Source: Prevotella heparinolytica (GTDB lineage: Bacteria; Bacteroidota; Bacteroidia; Bacteroidales; Bacteroidaceae). From it: a stretch of 64,000 bases of DNA. Under the pieces are notes generated by a model. That model was not told the origin of the DNA. It saw nothing but the letters and a program-made list of their open reading frames with translations, and did not search any database. The stretch lies in the NCBI RefSeq assembly GCF_004342845.1, contig NZ_SLXB01000015.1, positions 28,522 to 92,521 on the forward strand, given 5' to 3'. Positions 1 to 8,253 of this stretch are shown one piece after another (within the stretch, counting starts at the first letter, position 1; every line of letters starts with the position of its first letter). A program made the translations under genes and the position numbers.

Positions 1-701
1 ACGAAGGGCAGAAGGTTGAGGCCCATGACGTTCTTGATGGAGTATTTATAGCGGATGCGCTCTACCAGTTTCTCATTGGCGCGGATTTCGTCGCGTAGGT
101 TGCAGATGCGGCGGATGAAGTCGCTGTGGGTCGCTTCGAAAGAGGTGCGACTGTCGGGGTCGCCGGTGTCCAGCACCGTGCCGTCAGTCAGGATGATGCG
201 TGCCGAAATCAGCACCTTGTCGCTGTTGGCATGGGTGCCACAGTTCATGCCGGAGGCGTTGTTCATGACGATGCCGCCCACCATGGCGCTCTTCACGCTG
301 GCAGGGTCGGGGGCAAACTTGCGTCCGTAGGGAGCCAGCAGTTCGTTCACACGCTGGCCGATGATGCCGGGCTGGAGGGTTATCCGTTCACGGTCGGCAG
401 ATATCTTGTATTTCTCCCAGTGTTTGCCCGCCACGATGAGGATGGAGTCGCTGATGGCCTGCCCGGACAGGCTGGTGCCTGCCGCGCGGAAAGTGACGGG
501 CAGGTTGTAGTGGTCGGCCAGCGTCAACAGCAGGGAGACTTCTTCTTCATTCTTAGAGCGAATCACCGCTTGGGGTATCAGGCGGTAGAAGCCCGCATCC
601 GTGCCCCATGCCAACCGGCGCAGGGGGTCGGTATAGATTCTGTCTTTCGGAATGAACCGTCCTGCCTCTTGCAGGAATGTGTCGTAAATTGTTTTCTCCA
701 T
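1..701 (-). CDS. FAD-binding oxidase, LdhD/GlcD type (N-terminal part)
   Basis: The first 233 codons of a flavoprotein dehydrogenase are visible; the gene starts at 701 and runs off the left edge. The translation has the VAO/PCMH FAD-binding fold of D-lactate dehydrogenase/glycolate oxidase subunits: TDPLRRLAWGTDAGFYR near the start, the FAD loop FRAAGTSLSGQA, then MVGGIVMNNASGMNCGTHAN. In Bacteroidetes such proteins usually continue into a C-terminal Fe-S domain and oxidise D-lactate or other 2-hydroxy acids, passing electrons to the membrane; that part lies outside the window. The exact substrate cannot be told from this fragment. Confidence 0.85.
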   Translation of the reverse strand, partial: MEKTIYDTFLQEAGRFIPKDRIYTDPLRRLAWGTDAGFYRLIPQAVIRSKNEEEVSLLLTLADHYNLPVTFRAAGTSLSGQAISDSILIVAGKHWEKYKISADRERITLQPGIIGQRVNELLAPYGRKFAPDPASVKSAMVGGIVMNNASGMNCGTHANSDKVLISARIILTDGTVLDTGDPDSRTSFEATHSDFIRRICNLRDEIRANEKLVERIRYKYSIKNVMGLNLLPF

Positions 702-819
702 CTTCGTTCTCCTTTCGTTAAGGTTCGTTATTTGTCATCGCCCTTTTTGTGCCATGCTCCGAAGCGGGGCGAACGCTTCGGGCGGCTTCTGTTTCCGGCG
801 TTACGGAGGGGGCGGTTGT

Positions 820-968
820 GTCGTATAGGCGAGGCCGGTAACGTCGCATATGCGAGGCCGGTGATGTCGCATATACGAGACTAATGACGTCGTATATACG
901 AGGCTGCCGGCCTCTCCCTAATGTCGTTGCCTACGACTTCCCAATGTCATCACCCACGACTTCCCAAC
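820..968. repeat. Tandem array, 23-bp period
   Basis: Six units begin at 820, 843, 866, 889, 923 and 946. The step is exactly 23 bp except for one 34-bp unit. Each unit opens with GTCG or GTCA; most carry an imperfect palindrome such as GTCGCATATGCGAG or GTCGTATATACGAG. The array fills most of the gap between the FAD oxidase start and the NamZ-1 stop. It is one of six such arrays in the window, each with a different unit sequence. Confidence 0.8.
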
Positions 969-1010
969 GCCGTTTCGCTCCTCCTGCGGTGATGTCTTGA
1001 GCGGCGTATG

Positions 1011-2249
1011 TCATTTATATAAGTAATACTTCTTCGACAGCTTGCGGAATGTTTCGGTGTCTTTGTACCAATAGTCGCGGATGTCTTCCCAACGGTTGCG
1101 CTCGGCGAAGCGTTCGCGTATCCGGCGTGAGCCGCACACTTTGTCGAACATCGAGAAACGCCCCTTGTTGGCATGGTCGAACACGGCACGGTCGGGATAG
1201 AGGGCGGCCACTTCCTGCATCACCAAGAACTGTATGTCGCTCAACGGCGCCCGGCCGAAGTCCATGATATGCACTTGCACGCCTTGCAGCAACTTGCCTT
1301 TGCCCACGCTGTAAAACGGTTTCAGATACATCGGCCGGAAAACGACGCCCGGCACGTTCAGGCTGTTCAGGTTTTTGGCAAGCTGCCCGGCCTCTATCCA
1401 CGGTGCGGCAAACATCTGGAACGGGATGGTGTAGCCCACGCCGATGGACATATAGCCCAATTCGCCCAAGATGCCGCTGACGGGATAGAAGAAGGCGGAA
1501 TGCGGATGAGGAATGTGCGGAGACGAGGGCACCCATTGCAGTCCGGTCTGCGTGTAGTCCATCTTGCGCTTCCAGCCTTTCATCTTCACCACACGGAGGT
1601 TGCATTGTTTCCCGTCCTTCAACATCTTTTCGCCGTTGAGCATCAGTGCCAACTCGCCGCAAGTGAGGGCGTAAAGGTAAGGTATTCTGAACTGGCTGAC
1701 AAAAGAAACGCAGTCGTCTTCCACCAGATTGCCTTCTATCTTCAGTCCGCCCAAGGGGTTGGGGCGGTCCAGTACGATGAACTCTTTGCCGTTCTCGGCG
1801 GCTGCTTCCATAGCCAGTCCCATGGTGCTGATGTAGGTGAACGAACGGCAACCGATGTCTTGAATGTCATACACCAGCACGTCCACGTCTTTCAGCATCT
1901 TCGGCGTGGCTTTGCGCGTCCTTCCGTAGAGCGAGTAGACGGGCAGGCCGGTGGAGGCGTCCTTGATGTCCGTTACGTGGTCGCCCGCATGCACATCGCC
2001 GCGCACGCCATGTTCGGGGCCATAGAGGGCCACCAGATTCACGTTCGGCGCTTCGTGCAGAATGTCGATAGTAGACTTCATGCGGTTATCTACTCCCGTA
2101 GGATTCGTAATCAGTCCTACGCGTTTACCTTCCAGACACTTGAATTTTTGTTCTTTCAGCACCTCGATGCCGGTCTTTATTCTGATTTTCTGTGCCTGCG
2201 TCGCACTCGTTAAGAAGAGGCAGAGCAGACTGGTGAGGAAGAGTTTCAT
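1011..2249 (-). CDS. namZ: Exo-beta-N-acetylmuramidase NamZ-1 (DUF1343)
   Basis: This 412-residue secreted protein belongs to the DUF1343/YbbC family, whose characterised members (NamZ) release terminal MurNAc from peptidoglycan fragments. It has a signal peptide (residues 1-18, cleavage near TQA-Q), then GLITNPTGVD, the YGPEHGVRGD block (about 76-85), YDIQDIG (127-133) and VLDRPNP (159-165), which line the family's active site. It is the last gene of the minus-strand cell-wall run, after the AmpG-like transporter. A second family member lies at 14817-15983; the two differ clearly, so this is an old duplication. Periplasmic action is expected. Confidence 0.9.
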   Translation of the reverse strand: MKLFLTSLLCLFLTSATQAQKIRIKTGIEVLKEQKFKCLEGKRVGLITNPTGVDNRMKSTIDILHEAPNVNLVALYGPEHGVRGDVHAGDHVTDIKDASTGLPVYSLYGRTRKATPKMLKDVDVLVYDIQDIGCRSFTYISTMGLAMEAAAENGKEFIVLDRPNPLGGLKIEGNLVEDDCVSFVSQFRIPYLYALTCGELALMLNGEKMLKDGKQCNLRVVKMKGWKRKMDYTQTGLQWVPSSPHIPHPHSAFFYPVSGILGELGYMSIGVGYTIPFQMFAAPWIEAGQLAKNLNSLNVPGVVFRPMYLKPFYSVGKGKLLQGVQVHIMDFGRAPLSDIQFLVMQEVAALYPDRAVFDHANKGRFSMFDKVCGSRRIRERFAERNRWEDIRDYWYKDTETFRKLSKKYYLYK

Positions 2250-2250
2250 T

Positions 2251-2342
2251 TTAGTGGTTAGTGATTAGTGATTAATGGTTAGTGATTGGCGATTAACGGT
2301 TAGTAAACTAATCACTAATCGTTAACCGCTAATCACTAATCG
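2251..2342. repeat. Tandem array, 21-22-bp period
   Basis: Units beginning TTA start at 2279, 2300 and 2322, preceded by a degenerate stretch from 2251. The motif is a variation on TTAGTGATTAACGG in the first half and its complement (CTAATCACTAATCG) in the second half, so the whole array can fold as a long hairpin. It fills the gap between the stop of the AmpG-like gene (2343) and the start of namZ-1 (2249) and may attenuate or protect the transcript there. Confidence 0.75.
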
Positions 2343-3695
2343 TTATTTTCCCTTTCCATAATTCGGATCGATTTTCCGGTCTACCAGATAAGTGACGGCC
2401 AGTGTGGCGAGGCAGCAAGCCATTACCATCCAGAAGAAGTTGACATAGCCGATGGCTTCCTGTATATAGCCTGCCACGAATCCCGGCAGCATCATGCTCA
2501 GTGCCATGAAGGCGGTGCAGATGGCATAGTGCGACGTCTTGAACTCGCCTTCGGAGAAATACATCATATAAAGCATGTAAGCCGTGAAGCCGAACCCGTA
2601 GCCGAACTGCTCGATGGATACGGCAATGCTTATCAGCGTGATGCTGGCAGGCTGAACAACGGCTAAATAGACGAACGTGAGGCAGGGCAGCGTCATGCAG
2701 GCGGCCATGAGCCACAACGAACGTTTCAGTCCGCGACGCGAGGCGTAGACGCCTCCCACGATGCCACCGGCCAGCAGGGCTATCACGCCGATGGTGCCAT
2801 ATACGATGCCCACCATCTCGGTGCTCAGTCCCAGTCCGCCTTTCTCAACAGAGTGCACAAGGAAAGGCTGGCACATCTTGATGAGGAAACCTTCGGGTAG
2901 GCGGTAGAGCAGCATGAAGGCTATGGCAAGCAATACGCCGGGCTTCTTGACGAAGGTGATGAACGAGTTGGCCAATTCCCGTCCTTTCGACTGCTGCCGT
3001 GCTTGTGCCGAACCGTCCGCTGCGGAGGCCGGAACACGGGGCTTGTCTTCTTTGGAGCGCGGCAGGCGGAAGGTGTGGTAGATGGTAATCAGGCAGAACA
3101 CCACGGCGGCGCAGCCCATTGTCACTTGCCAAGAGAGGGGGATGTTGCCCGTCTCTTTCTCCAGCATGCCGGCAATGAACACCAACACGCCTTGCCCGAA
3201 GACCGAAGCCACCCGATAGAACGTGCTTCGGATGCCGATAAAGGCGGCCTGACTGCTCGGACTGTGTGCCAACATGTAGAAGCCGTCGGCGGCAATGTCG
3301 TGCGTGGCCGAGGCAAAGGCGGCGATGATGAACAATATCAGCGTGAACGAGAACATGCCGATGGGGGTTTGTCCCGAAGCGATGGTCTCTTGCTCCGGAT
3401 GGGGCAGGCTGACGGTGAGCACCACCATGAGCACCGTCAGCAAGGCCTGCATGGAGAGAATCCACCAGCGTTTGGTCTTCACCACGTCCACGATGGGGCT
3501 CCAGATACCTTTCAGGAACCAAGGGAAGTAGAGCAGCGTGGTGAAGAATGCCATATCGCCGTTGGGCACGCCCATCTTGGTGAACATCATCACCGAGATG
3601 GTGTTGACAACAAAGTAGGGCACACCTTCTGCAAAGTAGAGTGTGGGCACCCACCACCAAGGACTCTTTTCTTTCATATCATTATTCATGGTCAT
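2343..3695 (-). CDS. AmpG-like MFS muropeptide transporter
   Basis: This is a 450-residue integral membrane protein of the major facilitator superfamily with about 12 predicted helices. The N-terminal LYFAEGVPYFVVNTISVMMF and the later ATHDIAADGFYML resemble the signatures of AmpG permeases, which import anhydro-muropeptides for recycling. A central polar loop (about residues 205-235) separates the two six-helix halves. It overlaps the end of the SpoIID-like gene by 14 nt if the first ATG is used; the internal MKEKSPWWW start (3677) would avoid the overlap. Its position between SpoIID and NamZ genes supports a peptidoglycan-derived substrate, but the exact ligand is inferred. Confidence 0.82.
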   Translation of the reverse strand: MTMNNDMKEKSPWWWVPTLYFAEGVPYFVVNTISVMMFTKMGVPNGDMAFFTTLLYFPWFLKGIWSPIVDVVKTKRWWILSMQALLTVLMVVLTVSLPHPEQETIASGQTPIGMFSFTLILFIIAAFASATHDIAADGFYMLAHSPSSQAAFIGIRSTFYRVASVFGQGVLVFIAGMLEKETGNIPLSWQVTMGCAAVVFCLITIYHTFRLPRSKEDKPRVPASAADGSAQARQQSKGRELANSFITFVKKPGVLLAIAFMLLYRLPEGFLIKMCQPFLVHSVEKGGLGLSTEMVGIVYGTIGVIALLAGGIVGGVYASRRGLKRSLWLMAACMTLPCLTFVYLAVVQPASITLISIAVSIEQFGYGFGFTAYMLYMMYFSEGEFKTSHYAICTAFMALSMMLPGFVAGYIQEAIGYVNFFWMVMACCLATLAVTYLVDRKIDPNYGKGK

Positions 3696-5541
3696 AAAGT
3701 TTTTTGATTTCAGCGTCTATATAATAATGTAACAGGATGTCGTCGTACCGATAGCCTTGCTCGCCCATCACGGCGGCGCCTATCTGGCACAGGCCCACAC
3801 CGTGCCCCCAGCCTGCACCGGTAAGGACGAACCGCCCCGGTATGCCTTCGGCAGAGATATCTTCCTTGTCTACGACGAATGCCGAGCTGTAGAGGTGGGA
3901 GTTGGAGAGCGTGCGGCGTATTTCCAGCTCCTTGCCTATGGTGAGCGTCTTCTTTGTTCCCACAATCTTCAGTTTCCAGAGGCGTCCGCTCGTGCCGCGT
4001 GCTACGGGAACGAGGTCGATGATTTGTCCGTAGTCGATGCCCGAACGCTTCAGTATGAGGGCCGACAGTTCGTCTTGCGCATAGGTCACCTTCCAGCGAT
4101 AGAAGTCCGTGGTCTCTTGGTCGTAGTTATTGAGCACCTGCGAGAGTATGCGCTTGTCCGCCGTGTTGCAGAAGGCTTCGGGCGAAGTGCGTATCCAACG
4201 CTCCAGCCTCTCCCCCCCAGCCCCCTCCCCCATAGGGAGGGGGTGTTGAGATAGAATTGCGTTATCATCGCAGCCTTCCCTCTCTATAGGGATGGGGTCG
4301 GAAGAAGGGCTGGAGAAGTCGGGGGTGGGAGGCGTGGGGATGAGGTCGCGCTTTTTACTGAGGTAAGGGTGCTTGACGTCTGCCCAGCAATATTGAAACT
4401 CTTCGAATATGCCGCCGCAGCATTTGGAGAATCGGGCATCGCATATCTTGCCGTTGTACGTCAGAACTTGGCCGTAAGTGGCGGCGATGGCTTGGCGTAC
4501 GGTATCGGTACAAGCACGGGTGATACCTTGATAACGTTGGCAGTGGTCGTCGGCGCAGACATCGAAGTGGGTGTGAGCGTCGCGTTCGTACCAGACGAGG
4601 GAGAGGTCTTTCTCCTTCGTCTCTTTCTCTTGTTGGAAAGAGATAGGTTGCGCCATGTGCGATGTGATTTGTTGCATGACGCACTCGGGATGGGCGATGA
4701 CTTCTTCATTGGTGAAGCGAAGCACATGGTAGCCTAAGGATTCGAGATGGCGGGTACGATCGGCATCTTTGGCTTGCTGTTCAGGCGTGGAATGATAGCC
4801 GCCGTCTATTTCGATGATGAGTTGTTTCTCCAGACATACGAAGTCTACGATGTAGCAATCGATGATGTGTTGTCTCCTGAACTTACAGCCGGTTTGCCCG
4901 TTACGCAATCCTTCCCACATCACTCTCTCCGCTTCTGTTGGATTCTTCTTTAGCTCTTGCTGTTTCTCTTTCAGTAAGTCATAACTGAGTCTGTCGGCCG
5001 TTTGATAGCGGTCTTTCTCCTTGCCCCCCTTTTCCGTGAGGAGGGAGTGTTGAGATAGACTATCGCTTTCGTCGCGCAGCCCTCCCCTCCCTATGGGGGA
5101 GGGGTTGGGGGAGAGGCTTAGCAGCCAGCTCCTCGAAATCACTGCGTGTGCCTTGAGCAACTCCAAGGAGGCGGTGGCGCTCATTTCGGACGAGATGACG
5201 CTGGTCAGGTAGTCTTCCACCTTCACCACATTGATGCCGGTGAGCTTGCCATCTTCCACGATGATTTTCAAGGCACCGAGGAAACGCTGATTCTCCTTGC
5301 GCTCCCAGTGGAAGTTGATGCCGATGGTGACGTTCAGCAGCTCGAATGCGTCTGTCGACTCATTGTTCGGCTCGAACAGCAGCTCGTCATACAGGCGGCC
5401 GTTCCAGCGTATTCTGCCTTGGTCATAAGTAACTACTTGTTTGCCGCAGACCTCCGTTCCGCCGATGCGGTACGGGCTCAGCAGGTTGAACTCTATCTGC
5501 GGCTCGAACAAGATGCCTACGTGTACTTTGGGTTCTTTCAT
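3682..5541 (-). CDS. SpoIID-like protein with inserted DUF559 domain
   Basis: This 619-residue SpoIID/LytB-domain protein is related to the peptidoglycan lytic transglycosylase SpoIID and its activator LytB. The family core is clear: EDYLTSVISSEMSATASLELLKAHAVISRSW (109-139), HFDVCADDHCQRYQGI (325-340), CDARFSKCCGG (367-377), and the C-terminal TGAGWGHGVGLCQIGA. Two stretches do not belong. Residues about 143-310 carry a DUF559 endonuclease-like domain (KFRRQHIIDCYIVDFVC, IIEIDGGYH) after a repeat-encoded linker. Residues about 403-446 are a second repeat-encoded insert. Both keep frame and fall in loops between core blocks, so the core may still fold. No signal peptide is seen. The stop overlaps the AmpG-like gene; the start overlaps the DUF4922 stop by 4 nt. 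Confidence 0.88.
   Translation of the reverse strand: MKEPKVHVGILFEPQIEFNLLSPYRIGGTEVCGKQVVTYDQGRIRWNGRLYDELLFEPNNESTDAFELLNVTIGINFHWERKENQRFLGALKIIVEDGKLTGINVVKVEDYLTSVISSEMSATASLELLKAHAVISRSWLLSLSPNPSPIGRGGLRDESDSLSQHSLLTEKGGKEKDRYQTADRLSYDLLKEKQQELKKNPTEAERVMWEGLRNGQTGCKFRRQHIIDCYIVDFVCLEKQLIIEIDGGYHSTPEQQAKDADRTRHLESLGYHVLRFTNEEVIAHPECVMQQITSHMAQPISFQQEKETKEKDLSLVWYERDAHTHFDVCADDHCQRYQGITRACTDTVRQAIAATYGQVLTYNGKICDARFSKCCGGIFEEFQYCWADVKHPYLSKKRDLIPTPPTPDFSSPSSDPIPIEREGCDDNAILSQHPLPMGEGAGGERLERWIRTSPEAFCNTADKRILSQVLNNYDQETTDFYRWKVTYAQDELSALILKRSGIDYGQIIDLVPVARGTSGRLWKLKIVGTKKTLTIGKELEIRRTLSNSHLYSSAFVVDKEDISAEGIPGRFVLTGAGWGHGVGLCQIGAAVMGEQGYRYDDILLHYYIDAEIKKLYDHE
4205..4302. repeat. GC-rich double-hairpin repeat, copy 2
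   Basis: This element consists of a hairpin-forming CCCCCTCCCCCATAGGGAGG, the sequence GTGTTGAGATAG (4243-4254), a variable stretch, CGCAGCC (4269-4275), and a second hairpin with TCTCTATAGGGATGGGG. The order matches copy 1 at 5021-5116 in the same orientation. It is translated in frame as part of the SpoIID-like protein (residues about 414-446). Confidence 0.8.
4644..5115 (-). mobile_element. In-frame DUF559 endonuclease insertion
   Basis: The stretch between the SpoIID blocks ending SRSWLL and starting WYERDAHTHFD encodes repeat-derived sequence followed by a DUF559 domain (Vsr/restriction-endonuclease-like fold). Typical features are PTEAERVMWEGLRN, FRRQHIIDCYIVDF (D233 of the host protein) and IIEIDGGYH (E244, D246), a plausible metal-binding set. 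DUF559 genes of Bacteroidetes commonly occur as stand-alone ORFs or beside GC-rich repeats; here one is fused into a host gene. The right-hand limit is approximate because the host linker and the insert cannot be told apart without homologues. Confidence 0.7.
5021..5116. repeat. GC-rich double-hairpin repeat, copy 1
   Basis: This element is built like the copy at 4205-4302: a hairpin half, GTGTTGAGATAG (5047-5058), a spacer, CGCAGCC (5075-5081), then CCCTCCCTATGGGGGAGGGG. It lies immediately inside the left protein boundary of the DUF559 insert, so the inserted domain is bracketed by two direct copies in the same host gene. Confidence 0.8.
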
Positions 5542-6533
5542 AATGAGGTATTGTTTAAGATTTGTTCCTTGATGCGCTGCCGTATGCGTCGGAAATCATC
5601 GGCAGAAAGACATACTTCTCCTAAAATACGGGCTACGTCTTCGGCGGTAATCTTCCTGAAATCTTTCTCTACGGGAGTGATGAATACCCCTCCGAGGTCT
5701 ACCGACGCCGGACTGCTCAACAGGTTGGCATCGCCTTCGGCGGTGTAGCAGGCGGGGCGGTGCTTTTCGCGGGGAAAAAGGAAGATGGTCCAGAAAGCCT
5801 CTGCCTCCGGCTCGTTTCCCGGCCGTAGGGAGGGTGCGGGTTGGGTTTCGTATAAGGCGAGCACGTTCATCATCGGCTCGTCTTCGCCTGGTTTCACGTC
5901 CAACGTGCGATAGATGATGTCGAAGAGGGCGGTGGCGTCTGCTGCCGAGGCAGATTGAATGACGAGGGTGGTACGGGGGGCATCGTTCAGATACCATAAG
6001 GCAGCCTTTCCATAATCGGCTATCTTGCCCGCAACCTGTCCGCGCCATTCTTTTTCAATGGGCAGGAACCCTTTGTTTCCGGCCTGAAAATGGGCATGGT
6101 CGGGGGCGGAGGCGCCGCACTTCGGTCCGTTGTAGAAGATGATGAAGTCCGACAGGGCTTGTGCCAACTCCAGCATATCCGCAAAGCGGGGGGCAATGAG
6201 CTGGGGCACGTGCGCCAGTTCCGGTATCGTCAAGTGACGGGGGAAGATGGGGAAAGGGTTCACCAGTATGTGGTAGTGCCCTTTGAAGGGAATGCCTTTT
6301 TGCTCCGGCGGCAGATGGGCGGGGCATAGGAAGCACTTCCGCTCCCGGATGGACTTGGCGTCTACCTTGGCTCCGGAGGAAACGATGCGGGCGGGGTTGA
6401 ACTGCACTTTATACGGAATGCCGTTTACGTTCAGCTCCTTCACCTGCACACCTGCCAGAGCCGCATAGTTGTTGCGGGCGGTTTCCCAAGAGGTGGTTTG
6501 TTCGGTCAGAAGGCGGCGTATCGCTTGATTCAT
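5538..6533 (-). CDS. DUF4922 protein (HIT-like nucleotidyltransferase fold)
   Basis: This protein has 331 residues from the chosen ATG (MNQAIRRLLTEQ). An open frame continues 51 codons upstream but is only translated tandem repeat, so that start is rejected. Features are RKCFLCPAHLPPEQKG (a Cys pair as in GalT-type zinc sites), HYHILVNPFPIFPRHLTI and FYNGPKCGASAPDHAHFQAG. The HAHFQ resembles the HxHxQ catalytic motif of galactose-1-phosphate uridylyltransferase/Ap4A phosphorylases. It may therefore transfer or phosphorolyse a nucleotide-sugar, perhaps on a wall-derived sugar; the substrate is unknown. It overlaps the SpoIID start by 4 nt, which implies translational coupling. Confidence 0.8.
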   Translation of the reverse strand: MNQAIRRLLTEQTTSWETARNNYAALAGVQVKELNVNGIPYKVQFNPARIVSSGAKVDAKSIRERKCFLCPAHLPPEQKGIPFKGHYHILVNPFPIFPRHLTIPELAHVPQLIAPRFADMLELAQALSDFIIFYNGPKCGASAPDHAHFQAGNKGFLPIEKEWRGQVAGKIADYGKAALWYLNDAPRTTLVIQSASAADATALFDIIYRTLDVKPGEDEPMMNVLALYETQPAPSLRPGNEPEAEAFWTIFLFPREKHRPACYTAEGDANLLSSPASVDLGGVFITPVEKDFRKITAEDVARILGEVCLSADDFRRIRQRIKEQILNNTSL

Positions 6534-6593
6534 GTTTCTGTTTAACAGGTTGTTATTTAGTGTGTTGACAGATGCCGGATTTCGGTTTGTCAG

Positions 6594-6704
6594 ACACAAG
6601 TGTTTGACGTGGTAGAACACAAGTGTTTTAGACGACAAACACAAGTGTTTGAGATGACAGACACAAGTGTTTGAGACGAAAGACACAAGTGTCTGACAAG
6701 TGCC
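6594..6704. repeat. Tandem array, 22-23-bp period
   Basis: Five units open with ACACAAGTGT at 6594, 6617, 6639, 6661 and 6683. The spacing is 23, 22, 22 and 22 bp. ACACAAGTGT contains a near-palindrome (ACAC..GTGT), and the last unit reads ACACAAGTGTCTGAC. It lies between the glycosyltransferase stop (6706) and the DUF4922 start (6533). Confidence 0.85.
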
Positions 6705-6705
6705 G

Positions 6706-8169
6706 TTATAACTTGCTCTTGTTCAAGGCAATGCGTGCCTGCAACTCCCACGTGCGGATGCGGTCTTTATAGAGGTTGTGTCCGTTCTGCTTTACGATGT
6801 CCAATGAGGCGTCGGAATTATCTTCCCAGCGTCGGCAGAGGTAAACCACGTCGTAGACACGTCCTATCTGATAACGGCGAGAGAAGTTCAGTCCCAGCGC
6901 ATAGTCTTCGCCATAGCTGGTGTTGGGCACTTTCACCTCGCGCAGCACCGGCGTGTAGAAGGCGCGCGGGGCGCCCAGCCCGTTGATGCGCAGGGCGTTG
7001 TTGCGGCCATTGTCGGGCGTCCATTCCTTGTGGTCGATAATGCCCGGCGCAATCATGTTCATATGGAAGTCTGTCATCATGTAAGTGCCCACCACCATGG
7101 CGCAGTTCTGCTCGTAGAAGGCACGTACCATGATGGCGAGGGTATGCTCGTCTTTGTACACGTCGTCGCTGTCCAGCTGTACGGCGAACTTGCCGCATTT
7201 GGCATGGTGCACGCCCATGTTCCAGCAGCCGCCGATGCCGAGGTCGTTGCGCTCGGGGATGATGTGGACGAGGCGTTCGTCGGCTTTGAACTCGTCGATG
7301 GCCTCTGTAGTGCCGTCTGTGGAGTGGTTGTCGATGATAATCAGGTTGAATTTGAAGTCCGTCTTCTGGTTCAGTACAGACCGGATGGCGTCGCGGATGG
7401 TACGGATACGGTTGCGTACGGGGATGATGACCGATGCTTCGTATTCAAAGCTGTTGTCATTGAAGTTTATCTGCGTGAATTTGGGTTCCAGATAGCCGTC
7501 TATTTCCTTCAGATGTTCGGTGCATGCCTGCTCCATTTCTACCTGACGGTCGCGGTTCTTGGGATCTACATAGTCGAAAATCTTTTCACCGCTTTTGCGG
7601 GTGTCGTTCTCCACCTCACTGTAGAGATATTCGTTGATGTGCACCAGCTCTGCCTTTTGGCTCAGCTTCAAGCGCAAGTCATAGAGGCCGGCGAAGCGAT
7701 ACTCCGCCTTCATGCGTCCGGCTGCCTCTTTCAGCTTGGCGGTGTTGAACAGTAGCACGGAGCCGAAGTTGAAGTCGTCTCTGAGCGAGCCGAATTGGTA
7801 GTCGATGACGGGTGCATTGGCCTGCTTGCCGTTGGTGGTCTGGTAGTGGTCGGCATAGACCATGCCCGCGTCCGTATCTTCGGCAATGCGCATCATGCGC
7901 TCCAAGGCGAACATGCCCATTTCGAGCGTTGTCTCTTTGGTATAAAGCAGTGTGTACTCGCCCTTCGCGGCATTCGCCACGGCGTGCATGGCCCGGCTGC
8001 CGAAAGGTTGTTCCACGCAAATGCGATGACAGCCGGGAAGCTCTTTCAATTCGGTGTTGGTGGTCATCAGATAGATGCTCTCTACAAGCCCGGTGGCTTG
8101 CAGTCCTTGTATTGTTTTCTCTACTTGTTCTTTTCCTGCGTAAGGGATGAAACAGCTGATTTTCTTCAT
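6706..8169 (-). CDS. Family 2 glycosyltransferase, two-domain
   Basis: This 487-residue protein has a C-terminal GT-A fold: ASVIIPVRNRIRTIRDAI (245-262), IIIDNHSTDGT (277-287), a metal-binding QLDSDD (331-336), and a GYGED-like acceptor-side motif SYGEDYALG. Residues 1-220 resemble a second, degenerate GT-A domain starting MKKISCFIPYAGKEQVEKTI. No membrane segments are seen, so it is probably cytoplasmic. Its position inside the cell-wall-recycling run is conserved-looking but its sugar donor and acceptor cannot be read from the sequence. Confidence 0.85.
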   Translation of the reverse strand: MKKISCFIPYAGKEQVEKTIQGLQATGLVESIYLMTTNTELKELPGCHRICVEQPFGSRAMHAVANAAKGEYTLLYTKETTLEMGMFALERMMRIAEDTDAGMVYADHYQTTNGKQANAPVIDYQFGSLRDDFNFGSVLLFNTAKLKEAAGRMKAEYRFAGLYDLRLKLSQKAELVHINEYLYSEVENDTRKSGEKIFDYVDPKNRDRQVEMEQACTEHLKEIDGYLEPKFTQINFNDNSFEYEASVIIPVRNRIRTIRDAIRSVLNQKTDFKFNLIIIDNHSTDGTTEAIDEFKADERLVHIIPERNDLGIGGCWNMGVHHAKCGKFAVQLDSDDVYKDEHTLAIMVRAFYEQNCAMVVGTYMMTDFHMNMIAPGIIDHKEWTPDNGRNNALRINGLGAPRAFYTPVLREVKVPNTSYGEDYALGLNFSRRYQIGRVYDVVYLCRRWEDNSDASLDIVKQNGHNLYKDRIRTWELQARIALNKSKL

Positions 8170-8253
8170 ATTCGTATTGTTTTTAATGCTATTGGTTCTT
8201 TATTCGGGGGTCTCTCGATTTCTTTGGCATGGTGCGATGAGGCGTGTGCTCCC

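Noticed and set aside
820..968. CRISPR-like look of the short-period arrays
   Set aside because: Units are contiguous at 21-23 bp with no unique spacers and no cas genes nearby.
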